The notes: generated by a model not told the origin, from the letters alone. Shown: positions 16,393-26,316, counted from the stretch's first letter. The stretch: 64,000 nucleotides of DNA from Dyadobacter koreensis (GCF_900108855.1 NZ_FNXY01000007.1:310001-374000), one strand, 5' to 3'. Translations and numbers: made by a program.

Positions 16393-17742
16393 ATGATCAG
16401 ACTTTTACAAAGACCAGTTTCGGCAGCTCCTCTTGCGGTTTTCCGAATTGCTTTTGGCGTTATGCTCTTTTTGAGCATGGTGAGGTTCTGGAGCAAAGGA
16501 TGGATCTACGAGTTGTACATAAAACCGAAGTACTTTTTCCCGTTTTATGGTTTTGAATTCGTTAAACCGCTTGGAGAAAATACTTACTTTTTATTTGCCC
16601 TTTGTACGATTTCCGCGTTGCTGGTCGCTTTTGGACTTTTTTACAAATTTGCATCAACATGCCTTTTTCTGAGTTTCACATACATTGAGCTGATCGATAA
16701 GTCGACCTATCTGAACCATTATTACTTTGTGAGTGTGGTTTGTTTTTTGCTGATTTTCTTACCGGCACATGTTTATTTTTCCGTCGATTCTTACCGCAGC
16801 AAAGAGATCCTGGCTGACAAAATTCCGGCATGGTGCATAATATCCTTACAGCTTCTGGTAGGAATTCTGTACTTCTATGCAGGACTTGCAAAACTTAACA
16901 GTGACTGGCTCCTTAATGCTTTACCATTAAAAATATGGCTTCCGGCCCGCAATGATATGCCGTTAATTGGTTTTCTTTTTGACTATAAATGGATCCCTTT
17001 CGCGTTCAGCTGGTTTGGCTGTCTTTACGATCTGACCATACCATTTTTACTAACTTATAGAAAAACCAGGCCCTTTGCATTTCTTGCCGTCGTGATTTTC
17101 CATGGGCTGACAGCCGTGCTTTTCCCGATCGGCATGTTTCCGTATATTATGATCGTAGCAGCACTGATCTTTTTTCCCTGGGATTTTCATCTGCAAATTA
17201 TCAAATCGGTCTCGGCATTATTCCATCTGCGGGGCACTTTCATAAGCCCCGGGAAAACCTATTGTTTTTCTGCATTTAGACATTCTGTACTACTTGTTTT
17301 TTTCTCCATTATACTTCTGATCCAGATGATCCTGCCTTTTCGCTATCTGCTTTACCCAGGAGAATTGTTCTGGACTGAGGAAGGTTATCGGTTTTCCTGG
17401 CGCGTAATGTTGATGGAAAAAGCAGGGTATACTCAATTTCAGGTACGGGACAATTCAGGCAAAAGTCTGATTATAAATAATAACTTATTCCTGACCACTT
17501 TGCAGGAAAAAATGATGTCGACACAGCCTGATATGATTTTGCAATATGCACATATCCTGCGTGACCATTACGCCAGACAGGGATTTGTGAACCCCAAAAT
17601 CTACGTAGATTCCTACGTTGCGCTGAACGGCAGGTTGGGAAAACCTTTAGTAAGTCCTGACGTCAATTTGGCTGAGCAAAAAGAATCTTTTCAACACAAA
17701 TTATGGATAACTCCCCTGGAAGATGAAATTAAAGGTCTATAA
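16393..17742 (+). CDS. HTTM-domain membrane protein (vitamin K-dependent carboxylase-like)
   Basis: A 449-aa polytopic protein. The first 300 residues hold several membrane segments with the HTTM hallmark FYAGLAKLNSDWL. A soluble C-terminal part starts near EEGYRFSWRVML, which resembles the C-terminus of bacterial gamma-carboxylase homologues. Bacterial HTTM proteins have no settled function; a carboxylase reaction is not shown. The last 20 bases overlap the start of the TonB receptor, so the two are translationally coupled. This repeats the gene order found in imelysin loci and argues for a part in the same uptake process. Confidence 0.85.
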   Translation: MIRLLQRPVSAAPLAVFRIAFGVMLFLSMVRFWSKGWIYELYIKPKYFFPFYGFEFVKPLGENTYFLFALCTISALLVAFGLFYKFASTCLFLSFTYIELIDKSTYLNHYYFVSVVCFLLIFLPAHVYFSVDSYRSKEILADKIPAWCIISLQLLVGILYFYAGLAKLNSDWLLNALPLKIWLPARNDMPLIGFLFDYKWIPFAFSWFGCLYDLTIPFLLTYRKTRPFAFLAVVIFHGLTAVLFPIGMFPYIMIVAALIFFPWDFHLQIIKSVSALFHLRGTFISPGKTYCFSAFRHSVLLVFFSIILLIQMILPFRYLLYPGELFWTEEGYRFSWRVMLMEKAGYTQFQVRDNSGKSLIINNNLFLTTLQEKMMSTQPDMILQYAHILRDHYARQGFVNPKIYVDSYVALNGRLGKPLVSPDVNLAEQKESFQHKLWITPLEDEIKGL

Positions 17743-20140
17743 TATATTCTTGTTTAGCATACTATTTACCAGACTGCTAGCCCAAAACCAGCTTTCCGGT
17801 ACTGTGGTTTCTCAAAAAGATGGCTTGCCGGTTGCAGGCTGCACCATTGTTATTTCGAAAGGGTCTTTTTACTCGACCACGGACTCATCGGGAAAATTCA
17901 AAATTTCAAATATTTCGAAGGGAAATCATATCCTGCATATCTCCCACCCTGACTTTCGGTCTTACCAAAAGGCTTTCAAAATGGAAGAACGGGCTACTGA
18001 GTTATCGATTTTTCTGGAAAGTCGGGAGCTGGATCTTCAAGTGGTAAATGTCACTGAAAAGCAAAATGATTTCGGATATTCAACGATGCGCGGCGTTGAA
18101 AATATGGGTATTTATGAAGGCAAAAAAACGGAAGTAATTATTCCTGAAAAACTTGTCGCTAATCTCGCAACGAATAATGCGCGGCAGGTTTATGCGCGTG
18201 TTCCGGGTCTGAACATTTATGAGTCCGACGGAGCGGGAATTCAGCTGGGTATCGGCGGGCGCGGGTTAGATCCCAACCGCAGCTCAAATTTTAATGTCCG
18301 TCAAAATGGTTATGATATCAGTGCTGATGCTCTTGGCTACCCGGAAAGCTATTATACGCCTCCTGTTGAAGCAGTTGGCAGGATCCAAATTGTTCGCGGA
18401 GCGGCCTCGCTTCAGTATGGCACGCAGTTTGGCGGACTTTTAAATTTTATCATGAAAAAACCCGTCCAAAATCGGAAGCTGGATCTGGTTGTCCGGCAAA
18501 GTACGGGCTCTTTTGGATTCTACAATTCATTCACCAGCGCCAGTGGAACGGTCGGAAAACTTAGTTATTACGCCTTCGCACAATACAAACGGGGCGATGG
18601 CTGGAGGGCTAATTCTCATTTCAACAATGTGACACTCTTCTCGGATATTGATTACAAAATTTCAGAAAAAACAACAATAGGAATTGATCTGACTCATATG
18701 AACTATCTGGCTAAACAGCCGGGAGGGCAATCGGATGTCATGTTTTATCAGGATCCCCGCCAAAGCAACCGGGAAAGAAACTGGTTTAAAGTGAACTGGA
18801 ACATGGCAGCTTTTCACCTGGACCACAAGTTCAATCCTATGAATGATTTTAATCTTCGTGTATTCGCATTATCGGCATTTCGCTATTCGCTTGGTTTCAG
18901 GCCGAACCGCGTTGCGACAGTTGACGACAACAGCGAAAGAGACCTGATTAAGGGAGATTTTACAAACTGGGGTGCGGAAGCGCGTTATTTGAAACGGTAT
19001 TATACAGGCAAAATGCTTTCGGTTCTTCTGGTTGGATCCCGATATTATCACGGTTACAATCACAGTTTGCAAGGCACAGGAAGTAAGGGAAAGGATGCAG
19101 ATTTTAACTTTGTAGATGCAGAAAGACTGGTAACCTATGATTATCGGTTCCCTAATAAAAACCTCTCGCTTTTCGCCGAAAATGTGCTGTATCTGAATGA
19201 CAAATTTTCGGTGACACCGGGTATACGCTTCGAATATATCCATACAATTGCCGACGGATATTACGGAAATATTTCAAGAGACCTGGCAGGAAATATTATC
19301 AACATAAGCAAAACCGAGGAATACAGAACAAACGGCCGACAGTTTGTTATTGCAGGTTTGGGGCTAAGTTTTAAACCGTCGGCTTATCTGGATCTATACG
19401 GAAATATTTCTCAAAATTACCGGTCCATCACGTTCAGCGATATGAGGATTTCGAACCCCTCGTCGGTAATTGACCCGAACATGAAAGATGAAAAAGGTCA
19501 CTCGCTCGACATCGGTATTCGCAGTTTTCAGACTTCTCTTTACAATTTCGATGTAAGCGGATTTTACCTGAACTACAACAACAGAATAGGTGAAGTCCAG
19601 TTTTATGACGAAAATGACCGAGTACTGCGAAAGCGTGGGAATGTCGGGCGGGCGGTCATTATGGGAATTGAGTCATACGGAGAAGCTGATTTCCTTAAAC
19701 TATTCATTCAGGATTCTCCATTTAGCGGCGTTGTTTTCACTAACGTGGCCTTCATACACTCTACCTATAAAGCAAGTGAGATCGTTGGCGTAAAAGGCAA
19801 ACAAGTAGAATTCGTGCCGAAAATAAATATAAAATCCGGACTGCGGCTCGGATACAAAAATCTGAAAGCAGCCTTTCAGTATACCCAGTTATCCAACCAG
19901 TTTACCGAAGCAACCAATGCGGTCGACGGAGGCGTTACCGGCGTTGTCGGACTTATTCCTTCCTACACGATCATGGATGTGAGCCTATCCTATGAATTCA
20001 AAAAATTCAGGATTGAAGGAAGCGTGAACAACCTTGCCGACAGCATGTATTTTACCAGACGCGCTACCGGCTATCCGGGGCCAGGAATTTTACCCTCTGA
20101 TGGCCGCGGATTTTACGTAACCTTGCAGATGAAGTTATAG
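17723..20140 (+). CDS. TonB-dependent receptor, FecA-like
   Basis: An 805-aa outer-membrane receptor. A signal peptide (about 1-20) is followed by a carboxypeptidase-regulatory-like domain (about 22-105, DGLPVAGCTIV and DSSGKFKI). The plug (about 130-240, RGAASLQYGTQFGG) and a 22-strand type barrel ending in an aromatic terminus (FYVTLQMKL) complete it. Motifs resemble FecA-type iron siderophore receptors, so iron or another metal chelate is the likely ligand, but this is not certain. It overlaps the HTTM gene and is last in the operon. No FecR/sigma pair is present, so regulation by a signal cascade is not indicated. The terminator follows at 20168. Confidence 0.92.
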   Translation: MKLKVYNIFLFSILFTRLLAQNQLSGTVVSQKDGLPVAGCTIVISKGSFYSTTDSSGKFKISNISKGNHILHISHPDFRSYQKAFKMEERATELSIFLESRELDLQVVNVTEKQNDFGYSTMRGVENMGIYEGKKTEVIIPEKLVANLATNNARQVYARVPGLNIYESDGAGIQLGIGGRGLDPNRSSNFNVRQNGYDISADALGYPESYYTPPVEAVGRIQIVRGAASLQYGTQFGGLLNFIMKKPVQNRKLDLVVRQSTGSFGFYNSFTSASGTVGKLSYYAFAQYKRGDGWRANSHFNNVTLFSDIDYKISEKTTIGIDLTHMNYLAKQPGGQSDVMFYQDPRQSNRERNWFKVNWNMAAFHLDHKFNPMNDFNLRVFALSAFRYSLGFRPNRVATVDDNSERDLIKGDFTNWGAEARYLKRYYTGKMLSVLLVGSRYYHGYNHSLQGTGSKGKDADFNFVDAERLVTYDYRFPNKNLSLFAENVLYLNDKFSVTPGIRFEYIHTIADGYYGNISRDLAGNIINISKTEEYRTNGRQFVIAGLGLSFKPSAYLDLYGNISQNYRSITFSDMRISNPSSVIDPNMKDEKGHSLDIGIRSFQTSLYNFDVSGFYLNYNNRIGEVQFYDENDRVLRKRGNVGRAVIMGIESYGEADFLKLFIQDSPFSGVVFTNVAFIHSTYKASEIVGVKGKQVEFVPKINIKSGLRLGYKNLKAAFQYTQLSNQFTEATNAVDGGVTGVVGLIPSYTIMDVSLSYEFKKFRIEGSVNNLADSMYFTRRATGYPGPGILPSDGRGFYVTLQMKL

Positions 20141-20167
20141 TCTTCTTTAACTTTAAGATCAGATTAG

Positions 20168-20208
20168 AAAAAGCGCAAACTTCCGGCTCCGGTTTTTGCG
20201 CTTTTTGT
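20168..20208 (+). terminator. Terminator of the metal-uptake operon
   Basis: AAAAAGCGCAAA (20168-20179) pairs with TTTGCGCTTTTT (20195-20206) with an inner CCGG/CCGG stem. A T run is included. Confidence 0.9.
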
Positions 20209-20341
20209 TTGTCAGGATCATCGGGTTTTAATGTCAAAAGTTAAAAAGCGTTAAATGGCTTCGGGCGATTAGATAACCAGACTGTGTTCTGTTAATTTTG
20301 AAGTGCCCCAAGTTTCTTTTCAACTTTATCTTACACCGATC

Positions 20342-22744
20342 ATGCTGAACAATTACTTTAAAATCGCCTGGCGCAATCTGATAAAACGGCGCTTCTTTGC
20401 GTTTGTCAGTATCCTGGGGTTATCGGTCGGAATGACATTTACATTTCTGATCGCAAGTTTTGTCTGGGGTGAATTGAAGGTTAATGAAAACCTAAAAAAT
20501 GCTGATCGACAATTCCTTCTTCAAAGTAAATGGAAAAAGGAAGCAATGGGAACTGAGATCGCCACACTGGGTCCTATCGGGAAAACTTTGAAGGAAGAAT
20601 ATCCTGACCTGATCGCTAATTATTATCGCTATGACGGCATTACGGTTGCTGTTTCCAATGGTGACAAACATTTCAGAGAAGAAATTCAGGCTGGCGATTC
20701 GACGCTGCTCACCATGTTCGGTTTTCCTCTTCTGCAAGGAAATGCAGCCACTGCACTACAGCAACCCAATTCAATTGTGATAACAGAGGAAAAAGCATTC
20801 AAGTACTTTGGAAAAACCGATGTTCTCGGAGAAATCCTTTCACTGGATAATTTCCTTGGTCAAAAACAGCAATATAAAATCACGGCAGTTTTAAAAACGC
20901 TTCCCGAAAATTCGGTGAATAATCTCCTGAAGTCTCCCGCAAGTATTTTTATAACGATGGGAAGTTTGCAGGGCCGGCAGGATGCAGAAAATTGGAATAA
21001 TCCATACATGGTCACGTTTCTGGAACTTAAAAAGGGTATAAAAAGGGAGCAACTTGACAAACCGATCGCCGGACTTTTAGCCACACATACCCCGGAAAAT
21101 ATTAAAACCAATTTGTCTGTATATGCCACACCGCTAAAAGAATTTTACCTGAACCAAAATAACGGACTAGCCAGAAAGATGATCTACACGCTCACTGGTG
21201 TTTCGTTGTTTATTCTCTTAATGGCGATTGTTAATTTTATCAATATTTCGATTGGCAATGCATCCTCACGATTGAAAGAAATCGGAGTGCGCAAAATTCT
21301 TGGCAGTTTGCAGTCGCAGCTCATAAAACAATTTCTGGCAGAATCTCTCATTTTAGCCACTTTTGCCCTGATTTTTTCACTTGGATTTTATGAGATATTT
21401 CGTCCCTACTTCTCTGAGATGTTAGGGAAACCAATTCAATCTGCTTTGTCATTGTTCCCATATTCCGTATTTATAATTATTTTTTTCGCCATCCTGACAG
21501 CAATCCTGGCTGGAATTTATCCTGCCTTCATTGTTTCCTCGCTACCGGCAATCGAGTCAGTCAAAGGAAAACTAAAATCTGTTAAGGAAAATATTTTGTT
21601 CCGAAGACTTCTGATTGTGTCGCAGTTTTCAATTGCGCTATTTGTTTTTTCCGCTGCTGCTCTGATCTCCAGACAGGTCAGTTATTTTTTTAACAAAGAC
21701 CTGGGTTATAGCAAAGAGTCGGTAGTGTATGTTGCCGCACCGCGTGAATGGACTTCAGAAGGAGTTACCAAAATGGAAGCTAAACGTAATGAACTTTCCC
21801 GGCTCAAGGAAGTAGAGCAGGTTAGTTTATCCTATGAAATTCCTAATGGAAACTTTGGCGGCAGCAATGGCATATACAGAATGGGGCAAGATTCGACCGC
21901 AGCGGTTTATACTCAGATACTATCGACCGACGAAAAGTTCGCGGATACTTACAAGTTAAAGATGGAAGCCGGAAATTTCTTTTTTGCCAAAGACGGAAAT
22001 TATAAAGCAGACGAAATTGTCTTGAATGAATCGGCAGCCCGAGCACTTGGCTTCATTGATGCACAAGCCGCAATCGGACAACAAATTCGCCTACACTTCT
22101 CACCAACGCCCTTTATGGTTGGCGGGGTTATTAAAAATTTTCATTTTGCTTCCATGCATGAACAGATTAAACCTCTCGCGTTCATGCATACTAAGACGGC
22201 CGGTATTTACAGATACCTTTCATTTAAAATCGTTCCGGGTAATATCGCAGACAAAATGACCGCTATCGAAAAAAAGTGGCGCGAACTGATGCCGGACGCT
22301 CCCTTTGAATATGTATTTATGGACGACAGCCTGATGAAACTTTATAAAACGGAGTTACAGCTGAAAAAAGCATCCGGAATTGCTACCGTTCTTTCTGTCG
22401 TGATCGTTTTGCTTGGCATTTTAGGAATGGTTACGCTTAACGTTTCTAAGCGAACGAAAGAACTGGGAATCAGAAAAGTGCTTGGTGCTTCGGGTATCAG
22501 TATCGTGACGTTATTTCTAAAAGAATTTTTAATCGCCACCGCATTATCGGCGGTAATCGCTTTTCCGCTGGCTTACGTAAGTTTAAGCAAATGGCTGCAA
22601 AGCTATGCATACCGAATCAATATCGAATGGACAAATTTTGCCATTGTAGCCATGATTTTTTGCTTAGTTGTTGCCGCGGCCGTAAGCCTGATGACATTCA
22701 GAGCCGCATTAATGAATCCGTTAATGGCAATCAAAACCGAATAA
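20342..22744 (+). CDS. ABC transporter permease, MacB/FtsX family
   Basis: An 800-aa permease from the ATG at 20342 (MLNNYFKIAWRNL), the usual beginning for this family. An upstream GTG at 20303 would add 13 residues and is unlikely. It has an N-terminal membrane helix, a periplasmic MacB core, and a first FtsX block (about 280-415). A second core and a second FtsX block (about 670-800) follow, with SKRTKELGIRKVLGAS as the coupling motif. This double arrangement is common in Bacteroidota, where the ATPase gene is often elsewhere, as here. Function is probably export of a peptide or lipid-linked substrate, or mechanotransmission; the substrate is unknown. A terminator follows. Confidence 0.9.
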   Translation: MLNNYFKIAWRNLIKRRFFAFVSILGLSVGMTFTFLIASFVWGELKVNENLKNADRQFLLQSKWKKEAMGTEIATLGPIGKTLKEEYPDLIANYYRYDGITVAVSNGDKHFREEIQAGDSTLLTMFGFPLLQGNAATALQQPNSIVITEEKAFKYFGKTDVLGEILSLDNFLGQKQQYKITAVLKTLPENSVNNLLKSPASIFITMGSLQGRQDAENWNNPYMVTFLELKKGIKREQLDKPIAGLLATHTPENIKTNLSVYATPLKEFYLNQNNGLARKMIYTLTGVSLFILLMAIVNFINISIGNASSRLKEIGVRKILGSLQSQLIKQFLAESLILATFALIFSLGFYEIFRPYFSEMLGKPIQSALSLFPYSVFIIIFFAILTAILAGIYPAFIVSSLPAIESVKGKLKSVKENILFRRLLIVSQFSIALFVFSAAALISRQVSYFFNKDLGYSKESVVYVAAPREWTSEGVTKMEAKRNELSRLKEVEQVSLSYEIPNGNFGGSNGIYRMGQDSTAAVYTQILSTDEKFADTYKLKMEAGNFFFAKDGNYKADEIVLNESAARALGFIDAQAAIGQQIRLHFSPTPFMVGGVIKNFHFASMHEQIKPLAFMHTKTAGIYRYLSFKIVPGNIADKMTAIEKKWRELMPDAPFEYVFMDDSLMKLYKTELQLKKASGIATVLSVVIVLLGILGMVTLNVSKRTKELGIRKVLGASGISIVTLFLKEFLIATALSAVIAFPLAYVSLSKWLQSYAYRINIEWTNFAIVAMIFCLVVAAAVSLMTFRAALMNPLMAIKTE

Positions 22745-22765
22745 ATCCTCTTTTGCCAGTAGAAT

Positions 22766-22803
22766 AAAAGCGTTGTCAGGCATTCGTCTGATAGCGCTTT
22801 TTG
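22766..22803. terminator. Bidirectional hairpin between permease and AraC gene
   Basis: AAAAGCGTTGTCAG (22766-22779) pairs with CTGATAGCGCTTTTT (22788-22802). The hairpin overlaps the end of the convergent AraC gene. Confidence 0.7.
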
Positions 22804-23789
22804 CTTTCATGAAAAGACGAAGGGCTTACACCGATAAAATTTTTAAAAGCCGCAGAAAAGTGCTGCGAATATTCATATCCCAAAATATCGGCTACCTCGT
22901 CCACAGAGAGGGCATGATCCCGAAGCAAATTCACAGCATATTCCATTCTGATCTTTCTAAGATAATTAAAAACCGAGCTGCCAAATAGCATTTTAAATCC
23001 TTTTTTAAGCTTGAACTCATTCAAAAGAAATTCGCGGCTTAGTTGGGAAAGGCTCAGGTCAGATAGAAAATTCGCGTCCAGATATATTTTTAACTGATGA
23101 AGTTTCTCTGCATCGTCTTTTCTGATGTCATAAGATTTCACCTGCGGCTCTTTAAGCTGATCCAATTGTAGTGCAACCAGTTCCAGCGCTTTGGACTGAA
23201 TCAACAGGCTTCTCATAGGTCCGGGAGACTTTATTGCCTGGATTTCCCGGATCAGATTCCACATCGCAAGTGTAATTTTCAAGGTCCGGTCAATACCAGA
23301 AAATGCACGCTTTAAGTCCAGGCTCTTTTGAATATTTTCACTCCACGCATCGTCCGCTCCGATGGAAGAAGCAAAAAACTTCCGGTCAAGACTAATATGA
23401 AAAACTTCAATATATGTATTCGACTTGACGCTATTGTAATAATCACCTTCCGGATGATATATCAGATAATGCTCACCCTTCCGGGTATCCAGATTATAAT
23501 CCAGTCCCGAATATCTGATCTCATTAAGACCCGTTAGCTGAAAGTTGAAATTGACAGTATCAATCGGTACATCATTAATCATCTTGACGGCCTCATTTGT
23601 TTTCCAGCGCAGGTCCATCACATGCATGTGCGGGAGGGATATATTATTGTATTCCAGCAATCCAACCTGCGGATGATAATGGCTTGCATAATATTCCGGC
23701 GGCGTACAGGGCTGGTCTCCTACCCGAAGAGGATTTGGTAACCTGCTAAAATCATAAACGTCATAGGTATTTAGAATTGCACTGGCCAT
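22776..23789 (-). CDS. AraC-family transcriptional regulator, paralogue A
   Basis: A 337-aa regulator with a C-terminal pair of helix-turn-helix units (about 240-330). HTH words are LSLSQLSREFLLNEFKLKKG and VDEVADILGYEYSQHFSAAF. The N-terminal sensing region is unlike arabinose-type cupins I know. It is clearly paralogous to the regulator at 26496-27503: the last 90 residues are near-identical in pattern, and both share YDIRKDDAEKLH-like and DAWSE words. The two flank a GNAT relic, a diheme cytochrome and a YceI gene. It probably senses an envelope or redox signal, but the ligand is unknown. Confidence 0.88.
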   Translation of the reverse strand: MASAILNTYDVYDFSRLPNPLRVGDQPCTPPEYYASHYHPQVGLLEYNNISLPHMHVMDLRWKTNEAVKMINDVPIDTVNFNFQLTGLNEIRYSGLDYNLDTRKGEHYLIYHPEGDYYNSVKSNTYIEVFHISLDRKFFASSIGADDAWSENIQKSLDLKRAFSGIDRTLKITLAMWNLIREIQAIKSPGPMRSLLIQSKALELVALQLDQLKEPQVKSYDIRKDDAEKLHQLKIYLDANFLSDLSLSQLSREFLLNEFKLKKGFKMLFGSSVFNYLRKIRMEYAVNLLRDHALSVDEVADILGYEYSQHFSAAFKNFIGVSPSSFHESKKRYQTNA

Positions 23790-23872
23790 CCCTTGTCTTA
23801 TTACTGGTTAGCAGGTTATCTTACAGCTCTATAACAAAGGTAGCGCGCCTCGTTTTTTTTTCACAACGCTAT

Positions 23873-24079
23873 TTAAATATATTGACTGAACGGATTTTTC
23901 ACCCTTGCATCTTTCACAAATTCCTTAAACGGCTTTGCGCCTGACATACAATTGGTGAAACTATATTTCATGCCCTTCAATCTTGGTTTGTGTGCATTAT
24001 TTCTTCTTTCAATAAGGTGGCATGCAACAAAGCATAACGCTAAAAACCAAAAAATCAGAAAACAGACTTTCTTATTCAT
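23873..24079 (-). CDS. Possible small lipoprotein, 68 aa
   Basis: A 68-aa frame beginning MNKKVCFLIFWFLALC, with a hydrophobic signal and lipobox FVAC at residues 17-20. A short basic, Cys-containing tail follows. The region before its ATG resembles the region upstream of the YceI gene (shared TTTG and GTC-TCAAAATC words on the minus strand), which favours real expression. There is no recognisable family and the gene is short, so it may not be real. Confidence 0.4.
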   Translation of the reverse strand: MNKKVCFLIFWFLALCFVACHLIERRNNAHKPRLKGMKYSFTNCMSGAKPFKEFVKDARVKNPFSQYI

Positions 24080-24186
24080 AACACTGGATTTTGATGACGT
24101 AACAAAGTTCCCTATCGTTCGTTTTTTTTACCCTACGCGGCCCGGGACGAAAAACAACGGAGTAAGGATTCGTACAACGCCGTATG

Positions 24187-24628
24187 CTAAATATGATACT
24201 TTTTACCGAAAACATCTGTCTCGGGCCTGATGATCAACTCGAACCCACGATCTTTATAAAACGTCAGCGCGGACGAATCCTGCTTATTAAAATCCATCCG
24301 ATCAACGCCTTGTTCATCGGTTAGGAATTGGAGTAAAAATTTCCCAATACCTGTCCGGGCATATGATGTAATTCACAATAAGCATTTCAATTTTGCCATC
24401 GCAAATTCCCACATAACCTGTTATTTCAACTGCTTCATTTCTAAAACAAAACAAATTTACAGCCGTCAGATATCCATTTATAATCAAAGGTTTAAAGTAA
24501 AAAGTATCAGATTTTTTCAAGACTGTCATCATTTCGTTTATAAGCGCAGGATATCAGCCGTTATACTCCCCGTTGGCGTCAACAGCAGTTTTCAAAAACG
24601 TTACTTTATCCGGGACAGACAGGTTCAT
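24187..24628 (-). pseudogene. Broken GNAT N-acetyltransferase
   Basis: A GNAT-like coding sequence reads on the minus strand from ATG at 24628 (MNLSVPDKVTFL). An in-frame TGA at 24554-24556 interrupts it. The frame then continues (YPALINEMMTVLKK to VNYIICP) until a frameshift near 24345. In the new frame it resumes RTGIGKFLLQFLTDEQ to SALTFYKDRGFEL and ends KKYHI at 24187. The RTGIGKFLLQ segment is the acetyl-CoA-binding motif A, and the C-terminal TFYKDRGFEL is the family's terminal strand. One stop and one frameshift make it non-functional as a single protein. Sequencing error is not excluded. Confidence 0.75.
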
Positions 24629-24659
24629 CGGCTTTCCAGGTAATTATATCATAACTGAT

Positions 24660-25538
24660 TTATAACCTTGAGTGCAAAAACTGATACAAAGACGCCAGCT
24701 CACTATCCTTATATTGAGCAGTCATTTGCCAGGGCATATAATCATTGCTCATCTGATGCCCGGCAGGCGTTTTGCCTGTCCGGAGCGTCCGGATAAATTG
24801 CAGCTGCGTCCACTTACCCGGATTTCCACTGGTTGTGATATCAGGAACAGGTGGCAAGCCCGGTGCCAAAGGATCGCCCCCTTTGAAGTCGGCACGGTGA
24901 CAGCCGCTGCATGAAACGGCAAGGTATTCCCCCTGTCTCACACCAACAATTGTATCTGCCCTTGCGATCATCGGTTTTGAATGGTCGATTTTTTCAACCG
25001 AAAGAAGCGGCATTTTATCGAAATAACTCATAACATTCGCAACCGGCCCCAGCTTAATGGAAGGCAACTCATTGTCGACGGCCGGAACAGTTTTACAATA
25101 AGAAATGATCGCTGCCATATCTTCTTTGGACAATAGGGTTGTCTCATGTGACGGCATGAAAATCAAAGGTCTTCCATTTTTAGCAATACCGTGCCGCAGT
25201 GCTGCAACCCAGTCTTCGTCACCGTAATTATCTGGCAGGCCGCCTTTACCCGAAGTAAGATTACTGGCTGGCAGCATCCCGACTGCGCCGTCATCCATCA
25301 TTATTTTTCCTGCAAGATCTTTGCCGTGGCAATCCTGGCAGCCTTTGATAGCCACCAGATGTTTTCCCTTTGCAAGCGTTATACTATCTGATTTCATATC
25401 TAAAACTTCCTTATCAAAACGGTACAGTTTCAAGGATCTGTTTTTGATATTCGTAGCAATCAGCCCGTATCCGGCCGCCAGTATGACAATGACAGACAGC
25501 AGGGCAATCCCTGTCCATTGTAATATTTTAAGTATCAT
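24660..25538 (-). CDS. Diheme c-type cytochrome
   Basis: A 292-aa protein with an N-terminal membrane anchor (about 8-28) and two cytochrome c domains. Each domain has a covalent heme motif: CQDCH near residue 67 and CSGCH near 211. Downstream methionines (for example MPSH and DYMPWQM) are candidate axial ligands. It should carry electrons in the periplasm while tethered to the inner membrane. It ends close to the GNAT relic and lies 50 bases downstream of the YceI gene on the same strand, so the pair is probably co-transcribed. The electron donor and acceptor are unknown. Confidence 0.88.
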   Translation of the reverse strand: MILKILQWTGIALLSVIVILAAGYGLIATNIKNRSLKLYRFDKEVLDMKSDSITLAKGKHLVAIKGCQDCHGKDLAGKIMMDDGAVGMLPASNLTSGKGGLPDNYGDEDWVAALRHGIAKNGRPLIFMPSHETTLLSKEDMAAIISYCKTVPAVDNELPSIKLGPVANVMSYFDKMPLLSVEKIDHSKPMIARADTIVGVRQGEYLAVSCSGCHRADFKGGDPLAPGLPPVPDITTSGNPGKWTQLQFIRTLRTGKTPAGHQMSNDYMPWQMTAQYKDSELASLYQFLHSRL

Positions 25539-25588
25539 GGCTCATGTTAAGATTTGGATTATCCGGAATACTACCGGATAATCACATT

Positions 25589-26209
25589 TTATTTTTTAGA
25601 GGCAGACAGTTGCAGATGCACTTCGATCAGCGGCTCAATGTAATTTTCTGGTGCGAGCTCAGGATCACTTGCGTAAGTTATCCCCCACTTTGTCCGGTCG
25701 AATTTTACATTCGCTTCCACCGATAACAAGTCACCCGCCACAACTATTTTTGCAGGAAATGAAACCGGATTCTTTTTACCCAGTATTGTTAGAGAACCGT
25801 TAACCAGATAATTTGCACCAGCAACTACTCCTTCTTCGGTTCCTGAATAGGGTGAAACATTTAAAATTTCATAGGTTACATCAGGATGCAAAGCCATATT
25901 AAAAAAGTCAGGGCTTTGAAGGTGGTGCACCAGCTGTTCCTTGATCTGCTCAGTGGGCAAATTCAGGTTTATGATGGATGAAACCGGAATCTTAAATGAC
26001 CCGCCCGCCACTTTGCCATTTTCCACTTTGATATCATCACTCTCTACTTTTATAGTACCATTGTTGAAATACCCTGTTTTTAAGAAACCCTTCCATTCCG
26101 CAACTGACTGCGTGTTCAGGCTAAATCTGGTAGAATCCGGCAGATCATGATCGGTACAACTCCCTAAAAACGCCGATGTTACTGCAAGCAGCATAATTTT
26201 CTTTTTCAT
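25589..26209 (-). CDS. YceI-family lipoprotein
   Basis: A 206-aa lipoprotein with a signal and lipobox FLGSC at residues 13-17, followed by TDHDLPD. The YceI lipocalin-like domain (about 30-204) has VESDDIKVENGKVAGGSF, HPDVTYEI and VKFDRTKWGI. YceI proteins bind isoprenoid or similar lipids in the periplasm, and some are linked to cytochromes. The gene heads a leftward pair with the diheme cytochrome c. Its upstream region holds a two-site repeat likely bound by the divergent AraC regulator. Confidence 0.88.
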   Translation of the reverse strand: MKKKIMLLAVTSAFLGSCTDHDLPDSTRFSLNTQSVAEWKGFLKTGYFNNGTIKVESDDIKVENGKVAGGSFKIPVSSIINLNLPTEQIKEQLVHHLQSPDFFNMALHPDVTYEILNVSPYSGTEEGVVAGANYLVNGSLTILGKKNPVSFPAKIVVAGDLLSVEANVKFDRTKWGITYASDPELAPENYIEPLIEVHLQLSASKK

Positions 26210-26316
26210 GACTAATAATTGGATTTTGATTAATTGTTTAACTGATTTAGTATTTGTTTTTTATTTATCCTTTGATTTTGACGACGCAAAGTTGATCAAA
26301 GAAAAATCGGTCAGCC

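Noticed and set aside
18869..19243. Antisense 124-codon frame in the TonB receptor
   Set aside because: Shadow of an intact receptor barrel; no ribosome-binding site.
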